Below are positions 18,324 to 26,119 of a stretch of DNA of 64,000 nt, piece after piece; position 1 is the first letter of the stretch, and every line of letters begins with the position of its first letter. The stretch comes from Erythrobacteraceae bacterium (GTDB lineage Bacteria > Pseudomonadota > Alphaproteobacteria > Sphingomonadales > Sphingomonadaceae). Both the position numbers and the translations under genes were made by a program. Under the pieces are notes generated by a model. The model was not told the origin of the DNA and ran no database searches. It saw only the letters and a list, made by a program, of their open reading frames with translations. Location of the stretch: the NCBI GenBank assembly GCA_947479055.1, contig CANJYE010000001.1, positions 1-64,000 of the forward strand, in the 5' to 3' direction.

Positions 18324-19370
18324 TTACTTCAGGCCTTCGCCGGTCATCGGCGTCAGGCCGTTGGCAGCGGCGAGGCTGGCGGCCAGCACATCGTCAGGCG
18401 CGACGACCATGCCCTGCTTGGCCAGCAGACCGCCCTTGCTCCAGTTTTTTGACCATTCGGCGACATATTGCTTGAGACCCGGAATTGCGTCGAAATGAGC
18501 CTTCTTCACATAGATGTAGAGCGGACGGGCGCCCGGATAGGTGAAGTTGGAAATGGTCTCGTAGCTCGCTTCGATCCCGCTCATCGGCAGGTCGTTCAGC
18601 TTGTCGCTGTTCTCTTCAAGATAGCTGAAGCCGAATACGCCGACGGCCTTGGGATTGGCCTCGATCTTCTGGACGATCAGATTGTCGTTCTCGCCGGCAT
18701 CGACATAGGCACCATCACCGCGCACTTCGGTGCAGGTCTTCTTGTATTCGTCCTCATTCGCTTCCTTCAGTGCCTTCATCGCCGGGTCGGTCTTGCAACC
18801 GGCCTCGAGGATCAGCTCCTTCATCGCGTCGCGCGTGCCGGAGGTCGAGGGCGGGCCATAGACCAGGATCGGGTCGGCCGGCAGCGAGGGATCGACATCC
18901 TTCCAGGTCTTCGCAGTCTGATCCTTGCCGAACGGCTTGGCGGCGAGCGCCTGATAGACGATCTTGGGCGTCAGCTTCAGGATCTGGCCATCCTTGGAAG
19001 AGGCAAAGGCAATCCCGTCAAGCCCGACCTGGATTTCAACGATGTCCTTGACCCCGTTGGTCTGGCATTCCTCGAACTCGGACTTCTTCATCCGGCGCGA
19101 GGCGTTTTCGATATCGGGATGCTGCGCGCCAACCCCGGCGCAGAACAGCTTCATGCCGGCGCCCGTGCCGGTCGATTCGACGATCGGCGACTTGAAATCA
19201 GGGTTGTTGCGGGTGAAACTCTCGGCCACGCCCTTGGCGAAGGGATAGACAGTGGAGGAACCGACGGCGCGGATCGAATCACGCGCATCTCCGCCGGAAC
19301 TCTGGCCGCCGCAAGCGGCTAGCAGGCTGGAGGCGGCCATCGCCGTGGCAAGGAAAACGGACTTCTTCAT
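18324..19370 (-). CDS. pstS: Phosphate-binding lipoprotein PstS
   Basis: PstS is the periplasmic phosphate receptor of the importer. The 348-residue precursor has a lipoprotein signal peptide with the lipobox LLAAC (Cys at residue 20), then the class-II binding fold with the phosphate-contacting loops GSSTVYPF (about residue 37) and ESTGTGAGMKLF (about 65), and GPPSTSGTRDAMKE (about 172). It is the first gene of pstSCAB-phoU-phoB, with a likely Pho box about 65 bp upstream, overlapping the end of phoR. Confidence 0.96.
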   Translation of the reverse strand: MKKSVFLATAMAASSLLAACGGQSSGGDARDSIRAVGSSTVYPFAKGVAESFTRNNPDFKSPIVESTGTGAGMKLFCAGVGAQHPDIENASRRMKKSEFEECQTNGVKDIVEIQVGLDGIAFASSKDGQILKLTPKIVYQALAAKPFGKDQTAKTWKDVDPSLPADPILVYGPPSTSGTRDAMKELILEAGCKTDPAMKALKEANEDEYKKTCTEVRGDGAYVDAGENDNLIVQKIEANPKAVGVFGFSYLEENSDKLNDLPMSGIEASYETISNFTYPGARPLYIYVKKAHFDAIPGLKQYVAEWSKNWSKGGLLAKQGMVVAPDDVLAASLAAANGLTPMTGEGLK

Positions 19371-19433
19371 TTGAGGGAACTCCCTTTGCTCTGGCCAATC
19401 GCATGGCCGTCGCAGCGGGCGATGGTGGATTTA

Positions 19434-19452
19434 TGTGACATCTTCATGACAC
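19434..19452 (-). promoter_or_regulatory. Pho box before pstS
   Basis: On the minus strand TGTCAT (19451-19446) and TGTCAC (19440-19435) repeat at the 11-bp spacing of PhoB sites (CTGTCAT-N4-CTGTCAT). The site overlaps the phoR stop codon and lies 64-82 bp before the pstS start. Confidence 0.7.
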
Positions 19453-20643
19453 TTCTTCCCCCTGCTCCGCCAACAAGGGGAGGCGGACTGTGATAGTTGT
19501 ACCCTGACCCTGCCGACTTGTAATGTCGAGCCGCCCGCGATGACGTTCCACGATATGCTTGACAATGGCAAGGCCCAGCCCGGTGCCGCCAGCGGCGCGG
19601 CTACGGCCGGGATCGGTGCGATAGAACCGGCGGGTGAGGTGGGGCAGGTGTTCGGCTGGAATGCCTTCGCCGCGATCGGCCACCTTGAGCTCGGCCAGCT
19701 TGCCATCCAGCGAGGAGAGCGTGACGGTGACCTTCTCTGCCGGATCGCCATATTTGAGCGCGTTGTCGACCAGATTGCGCACCAGTTGCTCCAGTTGCTG
19801 CCGGTCTCCGCGAATGGGCAGCAACTGGTCCGCCTTCTCGACCACCACCCGCGCACGGTCTTCCGGCTTGCCGGCATCGCTGGCCGCCTGAGCGACGAGG
19901 CTGTTGAGGTCCAGTCTTTCGCTGGGCTGGTCATGCTTCTCCGCTTCGATCCGCGACAGCGACATCAGATCATCGACCAGAACCTGCAACCGCCGCGCTT
20001 CCTTGAGCACGGTCTTCAGAAAGCGTGCGTTTGTCTCCGGATCGACCTCGTCTCCTTCGTCCACCAGCGTTTCAACATAGCCGATGATCGAGGCAAGCGG
20101 GGTGCGCAGTTCGTGGCTGGCGTTGGCGACGAAATCGGTATGGGCGCGGCTGATGTCGGCCTCGGCCGTGCGGTTGATCAGCTCGACCATCCAGTACCGC
20201 TCATTGATCGGCTGGCGGGTCATGTGCCAGATGCTGCGGGCGCTGGTCAGGCCCTGGATCGTCGCGGAACCGCCATCGGTCCGGTCGAGCAATTCTACCG
20301 CAGCGGGATGGCGCAGCGCGACCCGGGCATCCTGGCCGATGATATGCGCACCCAGCGCCTCACGCGCGGCTAGATTGGCAACGACAATCCGGTTGCGGTC
20401 GAGCAGCAGTTCGGGCGTTCCGGAATGCTCGACCAGATCACGCATGGAATCCCGGCTGAGCTGGACGCCGTCATTGATGACGGGACGAATGACCGGCTCG
20501 GGCCGGGTGATCCACAGTGAGCCGATCCACAGGGATGCTACTGCTAGGACCAGCCAGGGGTCGACCCGGGCGATGAGCATGAACAGCCCACTTGCCACGG
20601 CCAGCGCGATACCAGGCCAGGGGGTAGGGCGCTTGTCATTCAT
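19444..20643 (-). CDS. phoR: Phosphate regulon sensor histidine kinase PhoR
   Basis: PhoR phosphorylates PhoB when phosphate is scarce. The 399-residue protein has two adjacent N-terminal membrane helices (residues about 9-46), a PAS-like region (about 70-155), the HisKA dimerisation domain with the phospho-acceptor His in FVANASHELRTPLASIIGY (about 172), and an HATPase domain with N box LVRNLVDNALKYGD, G1 DRGEGIP and G2 GGTGLGLAIVKHI. It is followed by pstS after 73 bp, with the Pho box overlapping its stop, so PhoB-driven transcription could start within the phoR end. Confidence 0.95.
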   Translation of the reverse strand: MNDKRPTPWPGIALAVASGLFMLIARVDPWLVLAVASLWIGSLWITRPEPVIRPVINDGVQLSRDSMRDLVEHSGTPELLLDRNRIVVANLAAREALGAHIIGQDARVALRHPAAVELLDRTDGGSATIQGLTSARSIWHMTRQPINERYWMVELINRTAEADISRAHTDFVANASHELRTPLASIIGYVETLVDEGDEVDPETNARFLKTVLKEARRLQVLVDDLMSLSRIEAEKHDQPSERLDLNSLVAQAASDAGKPEDRARVVVEKADQLLPIRGDRQQLEQLVRNLVDNALKYGDPAEKVTVTLSSLDGKLAELKVADRGEGIPAEHLPHLTRRFYRTDPGRSRAAGGTGLGLAIVKHIVERHRGRLDITSRQGQGTTITVRLPLLAEQGEEVS

Positions 20644-20709
20644 CGGCAGCGCATTAGACCCGAGAAGAGACCGTCGCCAGCCCCTGCGGAAAAAGCTTTT
20701 GATGGAAAA

Positions 20710-20784
20710 TGGTGACCCCTACGGGAATCGAACCCGTGTTTCAGCCGTGAGAGGGCCGCGTCCTGACCGCTAGACGAAGGGGCC
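20710..20784 (-). tRNA. tRNA-Glu (anticodon CTC)
   Basis: The 75-nt minus-strand sequence folds into a full cloverleaf: acceptor GGCCCCT paired with AGGGGTC, anticodon stem CGGCC/GGCTG around loop CTCTCAC (anticodon CTC, 20749-20751), and T arm with GGTTCGAATCC. The CCA end is encoded. It differs from the next tRNA-Glu at only two positions. Confidence 0.96.
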
Positions 20785-20850
20785 TTGTCCGGTTGCGGGT
20801 TCGACATCGCCAGGGCATGTCGTGATCGCTCCGGTAAAACAGCACCACCG

Positions 20851-20925
20851 TGGTGACCCCTACGGGAATCGAACCCGTGTTTCAGCCGTGAAAGGGCCGC
20901 GTCCTAACCGCTAGACGAAGGGGCC
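20851..20925 (-). tRNA. tRNA-Glu (anticodon TTC)
   Basis: A near copy of the neighbouring tRNA-Glu, 66 bp away, with the same acceptor and T arm and an encoded CCA. The anticodon loop is CTTTCAC, giving anticodon TTC, and one D-arm base differs. The pair reads both glutamate codons. Confidence 0.96.
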
Positions 20926-20994
20926 ACGTCGGTGGCGAGCCGCGCGTTTAGGAGCGGAGTGGCAAAGGGTCAAGTCCCCCCGGTACGGGCATCG

Positions 20995-22785
20995 TCAGTC
21001 GGCCCAGGCGGCATCCTCGAGATGAAGTTCGGCTTGCGGGCGGTTGGCCCAGTCATCGATCTTGACCCGGCCTGCGAGCCACAGCTTGCGCCCCTGCGAG
21101 CCATGCAGCAGCGCCTGGCCAAGATCGCTTTCCACCGCCCGGAAAGCGATTGCCTTGAACGATGCGCCATCCAGCCCGGAGGCGATTAGCCGGACATGGT
21201 CCTTGCCGACGATGTCTGCCTTGACCAGCCGGACTGGCCCGACCGCCACGCGAGGTCCGGGCCAGCCCATGCCGAAGGGGCCGGCGCTTTCCAGCGTTTC
21301 GACCAGCTGCGGCGTCAGCCCGCCGGGTGCGAGCGCCAGATCGAGCAGCATCGCGCGATCGCCCGTCGCCCGCGCAACCACCGCGCCAAGCCGCTCGTCC
21401 AGCCAGTCTGCCAGCGGGCCCCACATGTCCTGCGCCACGGTCAGCCCCGCAGCCATCGCATGCCCGCCGCCCGCAATCAGCAGGCCGTGCTCGCGCGCGG
21501 CGATGATCGCGGCGCCCAGATCGACCCCCGCGATCGAGCGGCCCGAGCCCTTGCCATGGCCAGCCTCGTCCGTGTCGAGCGCTATCACCACGGTCGGTTT
21601 CCCGGTCTTCTCCTTGATCCGCCCCGCGACGATCCCGATCACGCCGGGATGCCAGCCGCGCCCAGCCAGCACCATGACCGCGCGGTTGTGCTGTCGATCG
21701 AGCTGCGCTTCGGCTGCTTCCTGCACAGCCGCTTCGATTGCGCGCCGCTCCTCGTTCAGCTGGGAAAGCTGGGCGGCGATGGCACGCGCCTCGTCCGGGT
21801 CTTCGGTGGTCAGCAGCCGCACGCCCAGCGTCGATTCGCCCACCCGTCCGCCGGCATTGATTCGCGGGCCGAGCGCGAATCCGAGATCGCTGCAGGTCGG
21901 TGCGCGAGTGAGCCGGCTCGCGTCGATCAGCGCGGCCATGCCGATGTTTTCGCGCTTGGCCATGACCTTCAGGCCCTGCGCCACCATAGCCCGGTTCAGC
22001 CCGTGCAGCGCGGCGACATCCGCGACCGTGCCAAGCGCGACCAGGTCGAGCAGGCCGAACAGGCCGGGTTCGGGGCGCTGCGCGAAGAAGCCGCGCGCGC
22101 GCAGGGTGCGCAAGGTTGCCACTGCCAGCAGAAAGGCGACTCCGACGGCGGCAAGGTGGCCATGGGCAGCCGCGAGATCGCTTTCGTCCAGCCGGTTCGG
22201 ATTGACCAGCGCGGTGGCGATCGGCAGGTCGTGCGAGCATTTGTGGTGGTCGATCACCACCACATCCACCCCCGCCGCATGGGCCTGCGCCAGCGCGTCA
22301 TGGGCCATCGCGCCGCAATCGACGGTAACGACGAGGCTGCTGCCTTCCTGGCCCAGCCGGACCAGAGCTTCGCCGCTCGGGCCATAGCCTTCGAGCAGCC
22401 GGTCGGGGATGTAATAGCGCGCTTCCTGGCCCAGCATTCGCAGCAGGCGGACCAGCAAGGCTGCGCTGGTTGCGCCATCGACGTCATAATCGCCATAGAT
22501 GGTCACGGTCTCGCCGCTAAGAACAGCCTGGGCCAGACGTTCGGCGGCGATATCCATGTCGCGGAATCCGGACGGATCGGGCAGGAATGCGCGCAAGGTG
22601 GGATTGCGATGCCGTTCGAGATCGTCGCGGGCGACACCGCGCGCCAGCAGGAGCTGGGTGACGATATCGTTTTCCAGCCCATCCACGCCGCTGCCAAGGT
22701 CCATGTTGCCGCCGCGCCAGCGCCAGGCCTGTCCGGCCAGCGATCGTTCCACGCCAAAGACTGCTGGGGGCTGCTGCGTTGCCAT
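20995..22785 (-). CDS. recJ: Single-stranded-DNA-specific 5'-3' exonuclease RecJ
   Basis: RecJ degrades single-stranded DNA 5' to 3' in RecF-type recombination and mismatch repair. The 596-residue protein shows the DHH phosphoesterase motifs: VTIYGDYDVDGATSAALLVR (about residue 95), VTVDCG, the VIDHH motif (about 174), and the C-terminal DHHA1-type GGGHAMAAGLTV (about 414). An OB-fold region follows (residues about 460-560). Length is typical. It stands alone on the minus strand; the start ATG (MATQQPPAVFG) is 139 bp from the divergent exported protein gene. Confidence 0.95.
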   Translation of the reverse strand: MATQQPPAVFGVERSLAGQAWRWRGGNMDLGSGVDGLENDIVTQLLLARGVARDDLERHRNPTLRAFLPDPSGFRDMDIAAERLAQAVLSGETVTIYGDYDVDGATSAALLVRLLRMLGQEARYYIPDRLLEGYGPSGEALVRLGQEGSSLVVTVDCGAMAHDALAQAHAAGVDVVVIDHHKCSHDLPIATALVNPNRLDESDLAAAHGHLAAVGVAFLLAVATLRTLRARGFFAQRPEPGLFGLLDLVALGTVADVAALHGLNRAMVAQGLKVMAKRENIGMAALIDASRLTRAPTCSDLGFALGPRINAGGRVGESTLGVRLLTTEDPDEARAIAAQLSQLNEERRAIEAAVQEAAEAQLDRQHNRAVMVLAGRGWHPGVIGIVAGRIKEKTGKPTVVIALDTDEAGHGKGSGRSIAGVDLGAAIIAAREHGLLIAGGGHAMAAGLTVAQDMWGPLADWLDERLGAVVARATGDRAMLLDLALAPGGLTPQLVETLESAGPFGMGWPGPRVAVGPVRLVKADIVGKDHVRLIASGLDGASFKAIAFRAVESDLGQALLHGSQGRKLWLAGRVKIDDWANRPQAELHLEDAAWAD

Positions 22786-22924
22786 GTCTTCGGGCTAGCC
22801 CATCAGGATGCGGCGGGGAAGGGTTGCGCAGTGTCAATGCAGCAACGATGGCAACAAAATACAAGATTGCGTGCCGTGCGATGTGATAGGCTTCGCGGCA
22901 GGAAGCAGGCAGAGGATTACGAAG

Positions 22925-24136
22925 ATGCCCACACTGCGTATCAAGGTCATTGCCCTCGCGGCCTGTGCAACCGGCCTTGCCGCTATACCCGTGTTGGCAG
23001 GTTCCGGTCCCGCCAGCGGTCCGATCGCGCGCTATGACATCCGCGCCGGCACGGTGTCCGGGATGGCTGGTATGGGCCGTGGTGCGGGCGGGGCGATGAG
23101 CATGATGTTCGGCGGCGGGGGCGGCAATTCCGTCCAGCACGAACTGCTGCTGCGGCTCGGTTCGAATCGCGCGCCGGAAAAGGGATATCCCAAGGCGGAG
23201 CATTTCATGCCGCCGGTGGCCAAGTTGGGGAAATCGGTGCTGCTGACCACGCCCAAGGTTGAGAAGGGTGGGACCGATGAAATGCCCGAGAAGCCGCGCG
23301 GGCGGCTGTTGCTGTTCTGGGGCTGCGGCGAGCATGCGGCCAAGGGGCAGCCGGTGGTGATCGATTTCTCGAAGATCGCGGCCGGGCAGGTCCCGCCGGG
23401 ATTGTGGAGCAGCACCATCCTGCGTGACTGGGGCCCGACGCTTGCCAACAGCCGGACCTTCGCGCGCTGGCCTTCGGAAGACGCGAAATATGTGAAATCG
23501 GACAGTTCGCTGCTTGGCACCCATCGCATCGCCAGCAATTATGCGCCCGAGATTGCCTTTACAGCCGCCAAGGACTTCATGGCGCCGCTGAAGATCAGCT
23601 CGCGCGGGCAAGGCAGTGGCTCGACCCTGCTCAGCTGGAACGCGATTGCCGGGGCAACCGGCTATCTTGCCTTCCTGACCGGTGGAAAGCAGGGCCCGAA
23701 CGGCGAGATGGGCGACATGGTGTTCTGGACCAGCAGCGCATCACGCCAGTTCGGCGGGGGGCTGTCGGACTGGCTTTCGCCTGCGCAGGTTGCCGGCTTG
23801 GTGCGGGACAGGACCGTGATGGCGCCGACCACCACCAGTTGCGTCATGCCGGTCGAAGTTGCGCGAGCTGCGCCTGACTTCCGCTTTGGCACGCTCACCG
23901 CATTTGGCCCGCAGGAGGATTTTTCCTATCCGCCGCGCCCGGCCGATCCGAAAGCGGCCTGGAACCTTGAATGGACCGCCCGCATCCGCCACCGCTCGAC
24001 TACCGCGTGGATGGAAGCGCAGGGCATGGCGATGGGCTCGACCGAATCGCAGGCACGCGGACAGGAAACCCAGTGCAAGCCGCGCGGCGGGCTCAGCGGC
24101 ATGCTGGGCGGCGTCATGGGCGGAGGGGGCTGCTGA
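22925..24136 (+). CDS. Exported protein of unknown function with a Gly-rich tail ending in Cys
   Basis: I do not recognise a characterised family, although similar proteins seem to occur in sphingomonads. The 403-residue precursor has a signal peptide (residues about 1-26, ending VLAG). A Gly/Met-rich stretch (MAGMGRGAGGAMSMMFGGGGG) follows, then a mixed globular region containing RGRLLLFWGCGEHA (about 130-143) and LLSWNAIAGATGYLAFLTGG (about 238-257; resembles a fibronectin-like strand pattern). The last residues are GGLSGMLGGVMGGGGC, an unusual glycine-rich end with a terminal cysteine. The start at 22925 is preceded by AGGATTACGAAG. It is closely followed by, and coupled to, the flavodoxin-like gene. 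Confidence 0.7.
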   Translation: MPTLRIKVIALAACATGLAAIPVLAGSGPASGPIARYDIRAGTVSGMAGMGRGAGGAMSMMFGGGGGNSVQHELLLRLGSNRAPEKGYPKAEHFMPPVAKLGKSVLLTTPKVEKGGTDEMPEKPRGRLLLFWGCGEHAAKGQPVVIDFSKIAAGQVPPGLWSSTILRDWGPTLANSRTFARWPSEDAKYVKSDSSLLGTHRIASNYAPEIAFTAAKDFMAPLKISSRGQGSGSTLLSWNAIAGATGYLAFLTGGKQGPNGEMGDMVFWTSSASRQFGGGLSDWLSPAQVAGLVRDRTVMAPTTTSCVMPVEVARAAPDFRFGTLTAFGPQEDFSYPPRPADPKAAWNLEWTARIRHRSTTAWMEAQGMAMGSTESQARGQETQCKPRGGLSGMLGGVMGGGGC

Positions 24137-24615
24137 GCACCTCGCTGGCGATTCTCTGGCACAGCCGCACCGGCGCGGCGCGGGCCATGGCTGAAGCGGC
24201 CCTTGCTGGTGCCCAAGGTGGCGCGCAGATGATTCCCGCCGAGCAGGCAACGCCGGAGCTTCTGCTGGTCGCCCGCGCTTATCTCTTCGTCTGCCCGGAA
24301 AACCTCGCCACGATGAGCGGGTTGATGAAGGAGATGTTCGATCGTTGCTACTATCCGCTGCTGGGGCGAATCGAGGGGCGGGCCTATGCCACCGCGATCG
24401 CGGCCGGTTCAGACGGTTCGGGTGCGCAGGCACAAATTGACCGGATCGTGACAGGTTGGCGCCTGAAACGCGTGGCCGAGCCGCTGATCGTCAACCTCGG
24501 GGCCCAGACTTCAGAAGCGATTCTGGCTGAAAAGCGCCTTTCCTCGCCGGATTTTGCCCGCTGTCGCGATCTGGGTGCGGCGCTGGCAGAGGGTCTCGCA
24601 TTGGGGATATTTTGA
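24133..24615 (+). CDS. Flavodoxin-fold NAD(P)H oxidoreductase-like protein
   Basis: About 160 residues with a flavodoxin-like layout: a first strand and phosphate-type loop ILWHSRTGAARAMAEAA at the N-terminus, a second conserved block YLFVCPENLATMSGLMKEMFDRCYYPL (about 50-76) like the FMN-contacting loop of NADPH-dependent FMN reductases, and a third AIAAGSDGSGAQAQIDR. It probably binds FMN in the cytoplasm; the partner is unknown. There is no in-frame ATG, GTG or TTG near the expected start: the frame begins at CTG codons (24130 or 24133), the second overlapping the upstream TGA, with a GGAGGGGG Shine-Dalgarno at 24122-24129. A CTG start coupled to the upstream stop is the simplest reading; the start is uncertain. 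Confidence 0.72.
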   Translation: MSTSLAILWHSRTGAARAMAEAALAGAQGGAQMIPAEQATPELLLVARAYLFVCPENLATMSGLMKEMFDRCYYPLLGRIEGRAYATAIAAGSDGSGAQAQIDRIVTGWRLKRVAEPLIVNLGAQTSEAILAEKRLSSPDFARCRDLGAALAEGLALGIF

Positions 24616-24664
24616 CCCGACCGTTCTTCCGTGCTTCAAGGCAAGTTCATGTGAATGCTCCATT

Positions 24665-25543
24665 ATGGAACGGTCACCTGTCGCGGGACTCGACGGATCG
24701 AAACTTTCGCGCCAGAAAACTACCAGCTTTCTTGAAGGGGCGGAGAGAGAGATCGCAAGCCGGGTGGACACGCGCGACGCCGACGATGCCGTTGGCATAT
24801 CGCTGCTTTTTGCTGGAACGGAACGGCCCGATGCGGCTGCCATCCGTACACTGGCGGAAGCTGCGCGCGGTTTTTCCGTCAGTCATGACCCCGGAGCCGC
24901 GAAGCCCGGCTTGAAGGCCAACGGCGCCAGGGAACCGAGCGACTGGGTGGAAGTGCTGGCCGATGGCCTGACATTCGACCTTTCCGGCCTCGCCCCGGCC
25001 ATCGGCCACAGCCTGCCAGAACGCGCCTATTGCTTCGATATGCCTCCGGGATTCGATGGCTCGGGACTTGAAGCGATCTCGTTGACGCCCGGTCCTCATC
25101 TGTCGGGCGGGGGCAGGATGATGCCGGTGGTGAGGGCGATGGCGGGTCTCGCCGCAAACCTGTGCGCCCTGCCGGGTCTGGTCGCGGTGGCCTGGCACCC
25201 GGCCCGCAGCTGGATAGGGCCGCGCTATTTTACATCGATCATTGGCAACTGGCTTGAAGGTGGGGTTTTCCCGGGCCTTGGCCTTGTCGGCCTGGCCACG
25301 GTTGCCGACGGCGGGATGCAGAGCGAAGGGCTGTCATTCTTCACTGGCCAGGAATTGCGAATCGAACCGGAATTGACCGAAGACCGGGCTGGCGCGGCCA
25401 AGATCGCGGTTCGCCTGATCGATCGACTGATCGAACATGGTCGCCTCGAAACGGCGGAAACCGTCACAGGGCCTGAAGGGCGGCAGCTGCGAATCGAGCC
25501 GTCCGGGAACGGACGCTTCGTCCGGGTCTGGAGCGGTTCATGA
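24665..25543 (+). CDS. Conserved hypothetical protein
   Basis: A 292-residue soluble protein that I cannot assign to a named family. It has no signal peptide; helices with small residues occur at VRAMAGLAANLCALPGLVAVAWHPARSW (about 160-190), then GPRYFTSIIGNWLEGGVFPGLGLVGLA, and a charged C-terminal helix (AAKIAVRLIDRLIEHGRLE). The start ATG at 24665 (MERSPVAGLDG) is 49 nt after the flavodoxin-like gene; upstream in-frame extension looks non-coding. It lies in a same-strand run with the flanking flavodoxin-like and AHH genes, which hints at co-transcription but not at a function. Confidence 0.6.
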   Translation: MERSPVAGLDGSKLSRQKTTSFLEGAEREIASRVDTRDADDAVGISLLFAGTERPDAAAIRTLAEAARGFSVSHDPGAAKPGLKANGAREPSDWVEVLADGLTFDLSGLAPAIGHSLPERAYCFDMPPGFDGSGLEAISLTPGPHLSGGGRMMPVVRAMAGLAANLCALPGLVAVAWHPARSWIGPRYFTSIIGNWLEGGVFPGLGLVGLATVADGGMQSEGLSFFTGQELRIEPELTEDRAGAAKIAVRLIDRLIEHGRLETAETVTGPEGRQLRIEPSGNGRFVRVWSGS

Positions 25544-25568
25544 CCGCCCATGGGGCCGTCCCGGATCA

Positions 25569-26117
25569 ATGAGCGCGCACGCCCGGCTGCGTTTCCGGAT
25601 TCCGTTCCGGGCGGTGAATCGCCGCGAAACTCCGAGCTATGACCCCGGGTTGCAGCGCCATCATCTGCTGCCTTCCCAATTGCTGTCGATAGCTGCCTTT
25701 GCCCGGTTGTTCGGGGCGCTATGCCCGGGGAAAGTCGATTTCGAGGATTTCCGCCGCAATGGCCTGCTCCTGCCTGCGCGGGAGAAAGCGGCGCTGCGGA
25801 TCGGCCTGCCGCTTCATCGTGGCCCGCACCGCAGCTACAACGCGATGGTGGCCGAACGCGTCGGCCAGATCGAAAGCGGTTGGTCCGCTCGCACCGGCCG
25901 CGATCCGGATGGCGCGCTGGAAGAAGCCTATATGCGGCTTGCGCTGCTTCAGTCCGCGCTGCGCCGCCGCTTGCTCGACAGCGGCAGGCGACCGTTGCAG
26001 CTCAACCGGTTCGATCCGTTGGGGGCAGGGCGCAACTTTGCCCAGCTCGACACGATGGCCGACATGCTGTGGAATTCGACCGAAACGATCATACAACCGT
26101 TCCGGGACGAGGACTGA
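25569..26117 (+). CDS. AHH-type (HNH/EndoVII superfamily) nuclease-like protein
   Basis: A 182-residue protein with the motif pattern of the AHH family: LQRHHLLPSQLL (about residues 28-39, paired histidines), followed by GLLLPAREKAALRIGLPLHRGPHRSYN (about 65-91), where a later histidine cluster sits where AHH nucleases place their second metal/catalytic His. AHH domains are known mostly as C-terminal toxin domains of polymorphic toxins; here the domain fills nearly the whole protein, has no signal or delivery domain, and no obvious immunity gene adjoins. The start ATG at 25569 is 25 nt after the upstream gene. It converges on leuA with 2 bp between the stops. Enzymatic activity is inference. 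Confidence 0.62.
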   Translation: MSAHARLRFRIPFRAVNRRETPSYDPGLQRHHLLPSQLLSIAAFARLFGALCPGKVDFEDFRRNGLLLPAREKAALRIGLPLHRGPHRSYNAMVAERVGQIESGWSARTGRDPDGALEEAYMRLALLQSALRRRLLDSGRRPLQLNRFDPLGAGRNFAQLDTMADMLWNSTETIIQPFRDED

Positions 26118-26119
26118 CT

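Noticed and set aside
22925-26117. Toxin-immunity or defence island containing the AHH-like gene
   Set aside because: No delivery domain, no rearrangement signatures, no mobile element and host-like composition; kept only as a cluster of unknown role.
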